Shown one piece after another: positions 1-9,848 of a DNA stretch of 64,000 bases; position 1 is the stretch's first letter; every line of letters begins with the position of its first letter. This DNA comes from Oceanospirillum maris DSM 6286 (GTDB taxonomy: Bacteria; Pseudomonadota; Gammaproteobacteria; Pseudomonadales; Halomonadaceae): the NCBI RefSeq assembly GCF_000422865.1, contig NZ_AUGW01000014.1:90751-154750 (forward strand), in the 5' to 3' direction. Position numbers and translations under genes: made by a program. A model generated the notes under the pieces. That model was not told where the DNA came from, ran no database searches, and saw nothing but the letters and a program-made list of their open reading frames with translations.

Positions 1-338
1 AGGTGGAAAAAGTAGAATCGGTGATGGAAAGCCTCTGTATCGGGCAAGACTGGGAAGATGATGTTCGTGTTGTGCTGTTTGTGCATATGAAAGAAGGTTT
101 CTCTTTAACGCCAGAAATAGAAAAAGAGATTAAAAGCATGATCCGCGCGAATACAACGCCACGCCATGTCCCAGCTAAAATCATAGAAGTGAGTGATATT
201 CCTCGTACTATTAGCGGGAAAATTGTCGAACTTGCCGTACGTCATGTGATACATAACCGTCCGGTGAAAAATACCGATGCACTGGCTAACCCAGAAGCAT
301 TAGAACAGTACAGAGACTTGCCTCAGCTTCAGAGCTAG
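1..338 (+). CDS. acetoacetate--CoA ligase, C-terminal fragment
   Basis: This is the last 111 or so codons of an ANL-superfamily acyl-CoA synthetase. The reading frame is open at the window edge, so the 5' part lies outside. The fragment is the mobile C-terminal AMP-binding subdomain: it contains the SGKIVE stretch that carries the conserved catalytic lysine, followed by a tail (ALANPEALEQYRDLPQL) typical of acetoacetyl-CoA synthetases. The family activates acetoacetate to acetoacetyl-CoA with ATP in the cytoplasm and feeds ketone bodies into central metabolism or PHB turnover. A strong terminator follows 27 bp after the stop, so this is the end of a transcription unit. Another short-chain acyl-CoA synthetase cannot be excluded from the tail alone. 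Confidence 0.8.
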   Translation, partial: VEKVESVMESLCIGQDWEDDVRVVLFVHMKEGFSLTPEIEKEIKSMIRANTTPRHVPAKIIEVSDIPRTISGKIVELAVRHVIHNRPVKNTDALANPEALEQYRDLPQLQS

Positions 339-364
339 TAGAAGAGGATATTTAAGGTCATATC

Positions 365-402
365 AAACAGCCCTATGGAAACATCCTAGGGCTGTTTTTT
401 TT
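365..402 (+). terminator. intrinsic terminator after the acyl-CoA synthetase
   Basis: Inverted repeat AAACAGCCCTA ... TAGGGCTGTTT, an 11 bp stem, followed directly by a run of T. The sequence is nearly symmetric, so it may also stop minus-strand transcripts from the HD-GYP gene that ends at 443. Confidence 0.85.
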
Positions 403-442
403 ATGCAGGGAGGACGTTATGTGAAGAAATACATCGTCAAGG

Positions 443-1486
443 TTAATCTTCAGCGAGTCGTTCCTTAACCTTTAAAATCTTAGGCAACACACGCTTGAAA
501 GCATCCACTACATTGGGGTCAAAGTGCTTACCCTTCTCTTCTTCAAACAGCCCAATAGCTTTTATTACACTCCAAGGTTGCTTATAAGGCCGAGTCGATA
601 CCAAAGCATCAAATACGTCAGCAAGTGATGCAATTCGAGCAACTAAAGGAATATCTTCACCGGCCAGCCCCATGGGATAACCTGAGCCATCCCACTTCTC
701 ATGATGGTAAAGCGCAATTTCTCGGGCAATATGCAGAAGCTCAGAATCTGGGTTCTCCAATATGCGTGCCCCTATTTCAGGGTGCCCTTGAATCACTTGA
801 AACTCTTCCGGTGTTAACCGTGCAGGTTTACATAAGATAGCATCAGGTATACCAAGCTTCCCGATATCATGCATAGGCGCTGCCGAAGCTAATGTTTCAG
901 CATCGTGTTCAGAAAAACCCAACTCCAAGGCAATAAGCCGAGCATATTCAGCCATACGTTGAACATGTAAACCCGTTTCATTATCTTTATATTCTGCCGC
1001 TAACCCCAAGCGCCGAACCAAATCTTTACGAGACATTTCGAGCTCTTTGGTTCGTTCATAAACCTCACGCTCTAGTTCTCTTTTTTGCAGAGCCAAGGCA
1101 AGATGAGTATTGATGCGGGCTAAAATAATCGGCGGGCTAAAAGGCTTACCAATAAAATCGACAGCACCAAGGGCTAAACCCTTTTCTTCATCTCCGGCAT
1201 CACTCATCGCACTCACAAAAATAATGGGAATATGCTTTGAGCGCGGGTCTCCTTTTAACTGACGACAGACTTCATAACCATCAATACCGGGCATCATAAT
1301 ATCGAGTAAGATTAAATCAGGTTGTTGCTCAGAAAATACTCGATTAAAAGCTTGCTCACCATCCTTAGCAACCAATGTTTTGTAGTCAGTCTTTAAAAGG
1401 CCAACCAACACTGTAATATTAAGCGGTGAATCATCAACGATAAGAATACGGGGACGATCTACGTTTTTTTGTCGTGTTTCTTGCAT
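443..1486 (-). CDS. response regulator with HD-GYP c-di-GMP phosphodiesterase domain
   Basis: 347 residues. A receiver domain covers about residues 13-130, with acidic pocket DD18-19, phospho-acceptor D62 in LLDIMMPG and the conserved lysine in GKPFSPP. A short helical linker leads to an HD-GYP domain in the C-terminal half. That domain shows the HD pair (MHDIGKLGIPD) and the signature HHEKWDGSGYP, so the di-metal site looks intact. Proteins of this RpfG/PdeH-like architecture hydrolyse c-di-GMP when phosphorylated. It lies 176 bp downstream of a large hybrid histidine kinase on the same strand, the likely phosphodonor. No DNA-binding domain is present, so output is c-di-GMP turnover rather than direct transcription control. 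Confidence 0.9.
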   Translation of the reverse strand: MQETRQKNVDRPRILIVDDSPLNITVLVGLLKTDYKTLVAKDGEQAFNRVFSEQQPDLILLDIMMPGIDGYEVCRQLKGDPRSKHIPIIFVSAMSDAGDEEKGLALGAVDFIGKPFSPPIILARINTHLALALQKRELEREVYERTKELEMSRKDLVRRLGLAAEYKDNETGLHVQRMAEYARLIALELGFSEHDAETLASAAPMHDIGKLGIPDAILCKPARLTPEEFQVIQGHPEIGARILENPDSELLHIAREIALYHHEKWDGSGYPMGLAGEDIPLVARIASLADVFDALVSTRPYKQPWSVIKAIGLFEEEKGKHFDPNVVDAFKRVLPKILKVKERLAED

Positions 1487-1662
1487 CTGAAATCACTATC
1501 CTAAACCTTAAGATCCTAAATCTTAAGCCTATTGTTAGATGCCATAGACATAAGACATTAAAATATAAGCTTACTAAAAATCAATTTTTCTTTATTCACT
1601 AGAACCACTGATACGACCAAAAATCATCTTAGATTTTTATGGCACTTAGATCTTCATGGTGC

Positions 1663-4600
1663 TTAGATTTTCATAGTATTAAGCGCTGCTAAAGCCTCAT
1701 CAAATTCATAAACTTCAGCATATTCCATGACCTGAACTGCAATGGATAACAGCTCTGCATCAACTTGAGCAAGTTCTAAAAGCTCGGGCAGATCATCTAA
1801 AACATCAGGATCACCCTCTTCTAAAAGGGCTGCTATTTTAGGATGCAATTTTCCTAAGCGCTCCATTGTGCTGTTTTTTGACATTGGCGGCTGTAAACTG
1901 GCAACAAAGTCGTGATCAACCAGAAGATTATGACTTAATAGCTCGTGATCTTTCGCTGAGGCCATCTCCATTAAAGATGCCCTTTGCCCCTTACTCTGCA
2001 TACAGTTAGCAATATCATCGATCACTTGAGCAAGCTCATCACTCAAGGGCCTTAAATCATCATCACTGGGTAAAGATTGGTCAAAATACTGCTGCTCAAG
2101 TACTTCAACAAAAGCTGTGATCTGCTCCATTCCCAGAGTTGCAGATGTCCCTTTCAGGGTATGCATCCACCGAATTAAATAATCCCAGTCACCTGTTGCC
2201 ATAGATGCTTTTAATGGGGCTAAGCCTTCATGGTAATCATTGCAAAACTGCCCCATCAGCTTCATCAACAACTTTTTATTACCGCCCATTGAATGTAACG
2301 CCTTGTTAAGATCTACACCATGGAGGTAACAAGGCATATCAATCTGTTCTTCACTGGCAAGAGATTCAGGAGCATAGCCGGAGATGACTCTAGGTTCAAT
2401 CCACTGAATCAGTTTTTCCTTCAAGATATCAGGATTAATAGGCTTAGAAATATGGTCGCTCATTCCCAGCTCGAGACATCGGCTTACATCTTCGCTTTGA
2501 GCATGGGCTGTCATAGCAATAATGATTGGGGGTTTAGGCAGCTTCATTTGTAGGATTTGTTCTGTTGCCTGATAGCCATCAACCTCAGGCATCTGTATAT
2601 CCATAAAAATGAGATCAAACTCTTTCTGTTGAACTAAATCAACCGCCTCTCGCCCATTAGAAGCGAGCGTTAACACTAATCCGTAAGGCTCTAACAAGCC
2701 GGTTATCACTTCTTGATTGATACCGTTATCTTCCGCGATTAACACATGAGCACCTAACAAAGCATTAATCTCATCGCCATCACGGAATAAGCCTCGTATA
2801 CGAGAGCTTTTATGTTTTTTCCCTCGCTTAACCACAGCCTCTTGAATAGCGTTTAATAGATGCGAACCACTCACTGGCTTAAGAAGAACGCCATCAATTA
2901 AGTTATGGTTGATCCTACGTTGAAGGTCTTCACCACCATAGGCCGTTAACATCAAAATAGCAGGTTGGATGGGGAGCGCAGAGTTATGGCGTACCGCCTT
3001 AGCCACTTCAAAGCCATCCATAACCGGCATCTGCCAGTCAATTAATAGAACATTGTATGGCTCTTCCCCCATAGAGTGAGCATTCACCAACCGATTAAGG
3101 CCCGCCGGTGAATCGCTTTCAATATCAACCGTGATCCCTTGGGCCTCTAAATGCTCGCAGACACACTGCAAGCTAACCGTATCATCATCAATGGCAAGAA
3201 CACGGATACGGCTAGAATCCACCTTTTCTATTTGCTCATCAACCGCGTGAACCTGCAGCGGTAGAGTAAAGAAGAACTCACTACCCTCACCCTCGGTCGC
3301 ATGAACACCGATTTCACCGTGCATCAGTTCAACCAGCTGCTTACTAATAGCAAGCCCTAATCCTGTTCCGCCATATTGGCGAGTTGTTGAAGTATCTGCC
3401 TGCGAGAAAGATTTGAATAAACGCCCAACCTGTTCCTTACTTAAACCAATGCCAGTATCCACAACGGAAAAACGAACCTGAACAATATCATGCCGCTGCT
3501 CTAGCAAACTAGCTTCGACAACAACTTGCCCTTTTGCAGTAAACTTAATCGCATTATTCACGAGGTTCAGTAAAATCTGACCTAGACGTAGCGGATCACC
3601 CTTTAAGCTATTTGGGATACGCTCATCAACATTAAAAAGCAGTGGAAGATTTTTCTCATTCGCTTTAACAGAGGCAAGATCAGCAAGGTGGTTGACTACA
3701 TTATCAAGACGGAAGGGTATATTTTCGACATCAAGACGCCCGGCTTCAATCTTGGAAAAGTCTAAAATATCATTAATAATGGATAATAAATTCTGTGCTG
3801 CTTGCTGTATCTTATCAATGTAACTGCCCACTTGTTCATCTTGGCTCGCCTGCCGCGCCAAATGACTCATACCGATAACGGCATTCATGGGAGTTCGAAT
3901 CTCATGACTCATGTTAGCTAAAAAATCACCCTTAGCTTTATTGGCAACTTCAGCTCGTTCTTTCTCCGATGTAAGTGCTCGCTGCGTCTGCTTCAGGTCA
4001 GAAATATCGGTTCGTACAGAGATAATCGATGTGACTTTGCCTCTCGCATCAAACATAGGAATAACGGTCGCATTAACCCAATATAACGTGCCATCTTTAC
4101 GGCGATTGCACACTTCATCATGCCAAATGTCACCACTGCCAATATGGTTCCAAAGGTTTTTAAAGAAACCTTTAGGATGTACGCCAGAGTTAATCACTTT
4201 ATGGGTTCGCCCAATCAACTCGTCCGGCTCAAAACCACTGACATCAATAAACTTCTGGTTAATATATTGAATAACCCCTCTCGGGTCGGTAATACTGACA
4301 ATTGAGTGCTCATCCATCGCCTTTTTATAAGCAGAAAGCTGTGTATTGGTTCTTAATAATCGGTCTTGAATTAGCTTAAGTCGAATCAGTATCACCACGA
4401 TAGCACCGGTCAAAAGCACCACCGCAATCAACAAAGACCAACGGCTTTGATGTTGTTGCTTTTGGGCATTATCAAGCCACTGCTCAAAGCGACTATCAAA
4501 ATTTTTAAGATGCTCATATGTTGATACATTCATTAGACGCGCTGAATTTTTGCGAATACGTGTTGTCGCGTTCAGTAACCCATCTACATAATTAACAACT

Positions 4601-5247
4601 TTCGTAAAGGCCGTCTGGGCTTCGCTGGAAGGAATCGTTAGGCTACTTTGTCGGATCGAGCTTAAGTGCTCTTCAAGTATTAATGCATTCCCATCCGTCG
4701 GCATCGCCGCATAACGAAGCGCCAGCACCATCATTTTAACCAGCTGTAGATCGTAAGCGCGTTTAATTTTTTCGGGTAACATTGACGTTTGTAGTTCTTT
4801 CTCGGCCACATCAAATACAGGCTCTAATTGGCTTATGGTAAAGCCATAGAGCGCTGAGGCTGATGAGATCTCTAGAATAATTTCCTGCAACTCTTCTAAG
4901 CTTTCTTGATAGCGCTCCCAACTACGTCGCGATGCGGCTACATCATAGGAGATGCCATTCAGCTCAAGGTCTACACGATAAACACTGGCAAAAAGTTGCT
5001 CCAGCAGCGTTAGAATTTCTTCATGAGAATTACTGCGATACCCTGTCGTTAAAAGAGCTGTTTCAGCTCTAATCTCAGACAGTACACTTTTTTGCAGTGC
5101 AACCTGCGCTCGGATCTCTTTCTGCTCTATATCCATTGCGGGCTGTAACAGGTAGATCATTACAGGAAAAAGCAGTAACAACCCCGAGGTACTTCCCCAC
5201 AAAATAGCCGTTGAAAGCTTTTGCCAAAATTTATCGTACATTCCCAT
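1663..5247 (-). CDS. hybrid sensor histidine kinase (DAHL-like sensor, PAS, HisKA, HATPase, two REC, Hpt)
   Basis: About 1194 residues. Order: one N-terminal membrane helix, a long all-helical periplasmic region resembling DAHL domains, a second membrane helix near residue 285, a PAS domain with PAC motif (about 310-430), HisKA with [14 protein letters not shown], an HATPase_c with N and G boxes ([19 protein letters not shown]), two receivers ([12 protein letters not shown] and [13 protein letters not shown]), an Hpt domain ([12 protein letters not shown]) and a helical tail. This is a BarA/TorS-like multistep phosphorelay protein in the inner membrane. The frame opens at 5271, but the ATG at 5247 is preceded by GAGGG at 11 nt and is preferred; it overlaps the upstream cytochrome gene by 17 bp. 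The overlap suggests co-transcription and a redox or peroxide-related signal. The Hpt probably passes phosphate to the HD-GYP regulator downstream. Confidence 0.88.
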   Translation of the reverse strand: MGMYDKFWQKLSTAILWGSTSGLLLLFPVMIYLLQPAMDIEQKEIRAQVALQKSVLSEIRAETALLTTGYRSNSHEEILTLLEQLFASVYRVDLELNGISYDVAASRRSWERYQESLEELQEIILEISSASALYGFTISQLEPVFDVAEKELQTSMLPEKIKRAYDLQLVKMMVLALRYAAMPTDGNALILEEHLSSIRQSSLTIPSSEAQTAFTKVVNYVDGLLNATTRIRKNSARLMNVSTYEHLKNFDSRFEQWLDNAQKQQHQSRWSLLIAVVLLTGAIVVILIRLKLIQDRLLRTNTQLSAYKKAMDEHSIVSITDPRGVIQYINQKFIDVSGFEPDELIGRTHKVINSGVHPKGFFKNLWNHIGSGDIWHDEVCNRRKDGTLYWVNATVIPMFDARGKVTSIISVRTDISDLKQTQRALTSEKERAEVANKAKGDFLANMSHEIRTPMNAVIGMSHLARQASQDEQVGSYIDKIQQAAQNLLSIINDILDFSKIEAGRLDVENIPFRLDNVVNHLADLASVKANEKNLPLLFNVDERIPNSLKGDPLRLGQILLNLVNNAIKFTAKGQVVVEASLLEQRHDIVQVRFSVVDTGIGLSKEQVGRLFKSFSQADTSTTRQYGGTGLGLAISKQLVELMHGEIGVHATEGEGSEFFFTLPLQVHAVDEQIEKVDSSRIRVLAIDDDTVSLQCVCEHLEAQGITVDIESDSPAGLNRLVNAHSMGEEPYNVLLIDWQMPVMDGFEVAKAVRHNSALPIQPAILMLTAYGGEDLQRRINHNLIDGVLLKPVSGSHLLNAIQEAVVKRGKKHKSSRIRGLFRDGDEINALLGAHVLIAEDNGINQEVITGLLEPYGLVLTLASNGREAVDLVQQKEFDLIFMDIQMPEVDGYQATEQILQMKLPKPPIIIAMTAHAQSEDVSRCLELGMSDHISKPINPDILKEKLIQWIEPRVISGYAPESLASEEQIDMPCYLHGVDLNKALHSMGGNKKLLMKLMGQFCNDYHEGLAPLKASMATGDWDYLIRWMHTLKGTSATLGMEQITAFVEVLEQQYFDQSLPSDDDLRPLSDELAQVIDDIANCMQSKGQRASLMEMASAKDHELLSHNLLVDHDFVASLQPPMSKNSTMERLGKLHPKIAALLEEGDPDVLDDLPELLELAQVDAELLSIAVQVMEYAEVYEFDEALAALNTMKI

Positions 5248-6211
5248 GACGCACGGGGCCCTCAAAATCATGAATCGAACTACTGTGACTCAATAGAAAT
5301 AATGCGATGAGTTCTAACTCATCTTGGCTTAGAACAGATTTATTGTGCATTCTATACATTCTGGTTATCGCTTGCTTAAGTGTCTTTGAAGACCCATCAG
5401 AGAAATAAGGTGCGGTGTCATTCAAATTACGCAACCTAGGGACTAACACTGGCTCTAGATAGTTTTCATTAACAGCATCAGCAAATGCAGCGCCTCCCAT
5501 ATCCTTTCCGTTATGGCAAAAGCTACAGCCTTTTTTCTCAAACAAAACCATACCTCGCTGTTCTGTCTGCGTTAAAGCTTGTAAATCACCACCAAGATAA
5601 AGTTCATAGCGGCTGGGCTGAGCTTGTAAACTAAAAAGATAATTAGTCAACGACTTATATACTGCCCCTGCGCTAATACGGCCAAAGTTATCGTACGATA
5701 AGTTGCTTAAGGTTTTATCTTTTTTCAAGGCAACGTATACATCAACAACGGAAGAATCCATTTGATTAGTCATGCATCGCTGAACCGCACGCTCTAAAGA
5801 AAAGATAGTTTGCCGAGAAAAATAACCAAACTTACGATCTAAGTTAAACAGTGCCGGTGTCGCTAAGATAGCACGCGTGCCATCATCTTTAGTTGATAGC
5901 GCCTGATTGTCTGAGAAGGAGTATTCAGGCTTATGACAAGAAGCACAGGCTGTTTGGCCTGTCTTTGAGAAGCGGGCGTCTGAGAAAATCAAGCGTCCCA
6001 TAGTTGAAAGTTCAGGATCGATATGCTTTAGCTCATGGCCCGCAAAGACACGGTCACTCACAAATAACATCGAAACAGTCATTAGGGTAAAGGATAAGGC
6101 CAATAAAAGAGATTTTCTTTGATTAAATGTGCTCTTCTGATTAAAAGCGCCATTCAAACTCAAAGTACGATTCAAATCCAAAGTACGATTCAAACTCAAA
6201 GTGCTATCCAC
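5231..6211 (-). CDS. di-haem cytochrome c peroxidase-like protein
   Basis: 326 residues with two CXXCH haem c sites: CASCH in the N-terminal half and CSFCH in the C-terminal half, the arrangement of bacterial cytochrome c peroxidases and MauG-like proteins. A hydrophobic segment ending in VFA-GHE looks like a Sec signal peptide, so the protein is periplasmic. Unusually, the signal is preceded by about 30 residues of five hexapeptide-like repeats encoded by an 18 bp tandem repeat. There is no ATG near the 5' end. The frame begins with GTG at 6211; a TTG at 6199 with AGGTGG 8 nt upstream is an alternative. The gene overlaps the following hybrid kinase. It could reduce hydrogen peroxide or act as a redox sensor partner of that kinase; sequence alone does not decide. 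Confidence 0.8.
   Translation of the reverse strand: MDSTLSLNRTLDLNRTLSLNGAFNQKSTFNQRKSLLLALSFTLMTVSMLFVSDRVFAGHELKHIDPELSTMGRLIFSDARFSKTGQTACASCHKPEYSFSDNQALSTKDDGTRAILATPALFNLDRKFGYFSRQTIFSLERAVQRCMTNQMDSSVVDVYVALKKDKTLSNLSYDNFGRISAGAVYKSLTNYLFSLQAQPSRYELYLGGDLQALTQTEQRGMVLFEKKGCSFCHNGKDMGGAAFADAVNENYLEPVLVPRLRNLNDTAPYFSDGSSKTLKQAITRMYRMHNKSVLSQDELELIALFLLSHSSSIHDFEGPVRHGNVR
6152..6205 (-). repeat. 18 bp tandem repeat at the 5' end of the cytochrome gene
   Basis: Three adjacent copies of the unit ATTCAAACTCAAAGTACG (plus-strand reading; two substitutions in the second copy, last bases altered in the third). Translated on the minus strand they give TLSLNR, TLDLNR and TLSLNG. Two further diverged units (AFNQKS, TFNQRK) follow toward the signal peptide. 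Confidence 0.85.
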
Positions 6212-6642
6212 CTTTCACTTTTTCACTTTTCAGAATCTGCTGAAACACTTTTTTAAATATCCTTTCGTGCAACAAAGCAGATGGTAAAGCCAACAAAAAA
6301 CGGTAAGACCAACAAAAATCAGAGTAAAAAAACAAAAAAACACGTAAAAAAACTATTAGTGCGATCTATTACGCTATTTATTATGTGCCTAGCTTAGCAC
6401 CTAAAACAACCCCGTTGAATACACATTAAAATAGTTAAACTCATTAAATAAATAGCTCTTTATTTTAAATCATATGAACAAAAATTAGCATCTATTAAAA
6501 ACATGGATTGAGCACCCATAAAAAAAGCCGCACGAGGCGGCCTAAATAAGATGAGATTATTGAAATTTTATCAAAACGGATTATCTAAAAGGGCTACCCA
6601 AAAAGCCGCTAAAAAGGGTCACTAAAAAGAGCCATCAAGACG
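6212..6642. other. intergenic region, A/T-rich, no gene seen
   Basis: 431 bp between the cytochrome gene and the paa minus operon. Besides the terminator at 6520-6542 it holds short imperfect repeats: GGTAAAGCCAACAAAAAA and GGTAAGACCAACAAAAAT near 6281-6315, and AAAAGCCGCTAAAAAGGGTCACTAAAAAGAGCC-like repeats near 6600-6633. No ORF with a convincing ribosome binding site was found. Confidence 0.5.
6520..6542 (-). terminator. intrinsic terminator downstream of the enoyl-CoA hydratase gene
   Basis: On the minus strand GCCGC-CTCGT-GCGGC is followed by seven T. It lies about 100 bp past the stop of the enoyl-CoA hydratase gene and ends the minus-strand paa operon before the cytochrome gene. Confidence 0.75.
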
Positions 6643-7449
6643 TTACCGATGCTTAAACACCGGTTTACGTTTTTCTACAAACGCAGCCATGCCTTCCTTT
6701 TGATCTTCTGTGGCAAACGTTGAAGCAAAGGCTCGACGCTCAAAGCGCAACCCCTCCTGCAAAGAGCTCTCAAAAGCCATGTTAACGGCTTCTTTTGCCA
6801 TATAAACGATAGGTTGAGACAGCTTGGCAATCTTACTGGCTACTTTTAACGCTTCTGCTTCTAACTCTGCCACCGGAAGAATACGGCTGACTAACCCAGC
6901 TCGCTCCGCTTCCTCTGCATCCATCATACGGCCGGTTAGGCACATCTCCATCGCTTTTGCTTTACCTACGGCTCGGGTCAAACGTTGAGTACCACCGGCA
7001 CCGGGTATCGTGCCGATATTGATCTCAGGCTGACCAAATTTGGCTGTATCCGAGGCCAAAATAAAATCACAGGCCATAGCCATCTCACAGCCGCCCCCTA
7101 GGGCAAAACCAGAAACAGCAGCAATAATCGGCTTACGCACGGTATTCAGACTGTTCCAACCATCCCGACGGTTATACGGAAAGTCATTTAAAAATAGATC
7201 AATAAAGGTTTGCCCTTCCAGATCTTTAATATCAGCACCGGCGGCAAAGGCTTTTTCATTGCCGGTAATCACTAAGGCACCGATATCATCATCGCTCTGA
7301 AATGCTTCAATAGCCTGACCCACTTCGGTGATCAGCGCCGTAGATAACGCATTTAGCGCCTGAGGACGGTTTAACTGAATCCAACCCACTGCACCACGGG
7401 TTTCAACGATAATATTGCTATAAACCGCGTTCGTATTCTCACGAGACAT
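6643..7449 (-). CDS. enoyl-CoA hydratase/isomerase family protein of the paa operon
   Basis: 268 residues, standard crotonase length. The oxyanion-hole segment AAGADIKDL and both catalytic glutamates of the hydratases are present ([11 protein letters not shown] and [19 protein letters not shown]). It ends with the usual [10 protein letters not shown] tail. It is a clear paralogue of the paaF product at 10196 and belongs to the minus-strand operon paaN-paaY-ech (22 bp from paaY). The family hydrates trans-2-enoyl-CoA to 3-hydroxyacyl-CoA. Two hydratases in one locus may split dehydroadipyl-CoA hydration from another step. PaaN in this cluster lacks the MaoC hydratase domain of PaaZ, but a crotonase-fold enzyme is not an obvious replacement for that activity. 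Confidence 0.85.
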   Translation of the reverse strand: MSRENTNAVYSNIIVETRGAVGWIQLNRPQALNALSTALITEVGQAIEAFQSDDDIGALVITGNEKAFAAGADIKDLEGQTFIDLFLNDFPYNRRDGWNSLNTVRKPIIAAVSGFALGGGCEMAMACDFILASDTAKFGQPEINIGTIPGAGGTQRLTRAVGKAKAMEMCLTGRMMDAEEAERAGLVSRILPVAELEAEALKVASKIAKLSQPIVYMAKEAVNMAFESSLQEGLRFERRAFASTFATEDQKEGMAAFVEKRKPVFKHR

Positions 7450-7471
7450 ATCTTAGAGTTCCTTTTTATTT

Positions 7472-8083
7472 TTATTGATCATCATCTTTTTTTACCGCAT
7501 ACAGGGGCTTCACATCGGCTATTTCAATGCGCTTACGGTCAGCTTCAACTTCAGTCAAAGGTTGTACTGGCTGCATCGTTTGCAAACTGCGCACCGTCAG
7601 ATTCTGGTATTCCGCAGTTCCCTTACCTTTCCAGGCAATTTCTTGATCAGACAATTCCCGTATAACCTTTGCCGGTGTTCCTGCCATCAATGATCGGGGA
7701 GGGCATTCAAAGTCTGCTTTGACAAACCCACAGGCCGCCACAATAGCAGACTCTCCAATTCGAGCATTATCCATAATGACGGCGTTCATACCGATCAAGG
7801 CGTTTTTTCCGATATGACAGCCATGAAGCACTGCACCATGACCAATATGACCATCTTCTTCGATAATAGTGTCGGTACCCGGAAAGCCGTGCATCACACA
7901 GGTGTCCTGCACATTGGCACCTTTTTTAATAACTAGGCGACCAAAATCCCCTCGCAGACAGGCATTAGGGCCGATATAACAGTTTGGCCCAATAATGACA
8001 TCGCCAATCAGAACAGCAGTTGGGTGAACAAAAGCCGTTGGGTCAACAACAGGCACAATGCCATCAATACTATAAACATGCAT
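7472..8083 (-). CDS. paaY: phenylacetate degradation thioesterase PaaY (hexapeptide repeat)
   Basis: 203 residues of left-handed beta-helix hexapeptide repeats ([22 protein letters not shown] onward), with the histidines expected for a gamma-class carbonic-anhydrase-like metal site ([21 protein letters not shown]). PaaY is a thioesterase in phenylacetate clusters that helps remove toxic dead-end CoA adducts formed after ring epoxidation. It sits between paaN and an enoyl-CoA hydratase gene, as expected for a paa accessory gene. A hairpin separates it from paaN, so its expression may be partly attenuated. Confidence 0.9.
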   Translation of the reverse strand: MHVYSIDGIVPVVDPTAFVHPTAVLIGDVIIGPNCYIGPNACLRGDFGRLVIKKGANVQDTCVMHGFPGTDTIIEEDGHIGHGAVLHGCHIGKNALIGMNAVIMDNARIGESAIVAACGFVKADFECPPRSLMAGTPAKVIRELSDQEIAWKGKGTAEYQNLTVRSLQTMQPVQPLTEVEADRKRIEIADVKPLYAVKKDDDQ

Positions 8084-8104
8084 AGTTTTATCCTTTACAT
8101 ACAG

Positions 8105-8131
8105 AAGCGCCCTCCATTGATGAGGGCGCTT
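8105..8131. terminator. strong hairpin between paaN and paaY
   Basis: AAGCGCCCTC and GAGGGCGCTT form a 10 bp perfect stem with a 7 nt loop. No good T-run follows on the minus strand (TTCTGTATG), so it may be a partial terminator or an mRNA-stabilising hairpin that lowers or buffers paaY-ech expression relative to paaN. Confidence 0.55.
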
Positions 8132-8180
8132 AACGCTATCGATTCATTGCGATCATCAGCTAACGACTACTCACGGCCGA

Positions 8181-9848
8181 TTACTGATGACGACGACTTT
8201 GAACCACCACAAAGCGGCTAGCGACAAAAGCCGTATCGGTGAGCGACGCATTGGCAGCGGGGTTACCTCCAGTCGCATGGAAATCACTATAAGCTGCCGA
8301 TTGGTTAACAAAAACACCGCCATCAAGATTAATAGACAGGGCAACTTTAACATCCATCGCCAGCTCTTCCGCTTGATCCAATACAGCGTCATCCGTTGAG
8401 TAAACCCCCAGCGTGATAGCCCCTTTCTCAGAGATCACTTGCTTGGCCAAAGCCATACTGTGCTCTGTGCTATCGGTTGCGATCAAGAAGGAGATAGGGC
8501 CAAAGCGCTCTTCACTGTATTTCTCGATATCAGCGGCATCGACTTTAAGAATCAGTGGCGTGTGAATCTCAGCATTCGGGAACTGAGGGTGCTCACGTTT
8601 CTCGCTTGCCAGAACAACCTCGCCTAGCCCTTCACACTCTTTAATACGGGCAACCGTTGCGGGGGCTTGAATGGCGCCAAGAACCATACAGGCACGGTCG
8701 TTATCACTGAGGAATTTAGAAGTTGCGATGGAAAGCGCCTGGGCCACTTCATCAAAACTCATTTGGCCATCAGATGTCTTGATACCATCACGTGGAATAT
8801 AGATCGCCTGAGTCGTTGTACACATTTGACCGGAGTAAAGGCTTAGCGTAAAGGCGAGGTTACGGGCTACCGCTTTAATATCAGCAACACTATCGATGAT
8901 CACCGTGTTTACACCGGCTTTTTCAGTGAAAACCTGTGCCTGAGTCGCATGTTGCTCCAACCAGTTACCAAAGACGCTAGAGCCGGTAAAATCGATCAGC
9001 TTCACATCTTTATGGGTTGCTAGTTCTTTTGTAATCGGCGCATCAGCTGTATCAACCACCATAGAGACGATATGAGGGGCAAAACCTGATTCTTTTAAGA
9101 CATCCTGTGCAATTTTGACTGAAATAGCTGCCGGTAAAACAGAGGCAGGATGTGGCTTAACGATCACAGGATTACCGGTCACCAAAGAGGCAAACAGCCC
9201 TGGGTAAGTATTCCACGTTGGGAACGTAGAGCAACCAACGACAACAGAAATACCACGGGGAACAATATGATAGGTTTTATCCATAACCAGAGGGTCATGC
9301 TTACCCTGAGGTTTTGTCCAAACGGTGGTCTCAGGTACTTCTTTCATGGCTCGGTAGCCATAGGCAACGGCTTCAAGCCCTCGGTCTTGTGCATGGGGGC
9401 CGCCCGCTTGGAACGCCATCATAAAACCCTGTCCAGAGGTATGCATAACTCCATGGCCAATCTCGAAGCTGCGCTTGTTCAGGCGATCCAAAATCTCGAC
9501 ACAGATACCAGCACGAACATCTGGCCCTGCATCACGCCAAGCTTTGGTTTCCTGCTTCATAGCCGACACTAAAACATCAATATCAACCTGAGGATAACTG
9601 ACACCCATTTCGATACCGTAAGGTGATTGCTCACCCTTAACTTGGCCTGTTATGCCTGGCATTTCTAGTTCAAATGCTTTGCCTAATAACCCATTAAACG
9701 CCGCTTCACCATCGGCTGCAGCCGTTTCTCCATAGGCCCGTGGGCTTGGATTTTCTGGGTACTGAGACCAGAAACCCCGTGTATTAATCGCACTTAAAGC
9801 TTGATCTAGGGTTTCTTGATGCTTATTAAAAAAATCTAATTGACTCAT
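8181..9848 (-). CDS. paaN: phenylacetic acid degradation protein PaaN (aldehyde dehydrogenase)
   Basis: 555 residues, aldehyde dehydrogenase superfamily, PaaN type. Visible motifs: VVGCSTFPTWNTYPG and NPVIVKPHP in the cofactor-binding part, the glutamate loop TEKAGVN, and the catalytic cysteine in SGQMCTTTQ. Unlike E. coli PaaZ (about 680 residues), it has no C-terminal MaoC-like hydratase domain, so it can supply only the oxidation of the ring-opened semialdehyde. It is the first gene of the minus-strand paa operon and is divergent from paaF across a 347 bp control region, where a PaaX-type site can be seen. The true ring-opening hydratase is not obvious in this window. Confidence 0.88.
   Translation of the reverse strand: MSQLDFFNKHQETLDQALSAINTRGFWSQYPENPSPRAYGETAAADGEAAFNGLLGKAFELEMPGITGQVKGEQSPYGIEMGVSYPQVDIDVLVSAMKQETKAWRDAGPDVRAGICVEILDRLNKRSFEIGHGVMHTSGQGFMMAFQAGGPHAQDRGLEAVAYGYRAMKEVPETTVWTKPQGKHDPLVMDKTYHIVPRGISVVVGCSTFPTWNTYPGLFASLVTGNPVIVKPHPASVLPAAISVKIAQDVLKESGFAPHIVSMVVDTADAPITKELATHKDVKLIDFTGSSVFGNWLEQHATQAQVFTEKAGVNTVIIDSVADIKAVARNLAFTLSLYSGQMCTTTQAIYIPRDGIKTSDGQMSFDEVAQALSIATSKFLSDNDRACMVLGAIQAPATVARIKECEGLGEVVLASEKREHPQFPNAEIHTPLILKVDAADIEKYSEERFGPISFLIATDSTEHSMALAKQVISEKGAITLGVYSTDDAVLDQAEELAMDVKVALSINLDGGVFVNQSAAYSDFHATGGNPAANASLTDTAFVASRFVVVQSRRHQ

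Noticed and set aside
3911..4270. 119-codon plus-strand ORF inside the hybrid kinase gene
   Set aside because: Antisense shadow of the PAS/HisKA region; no start signal.
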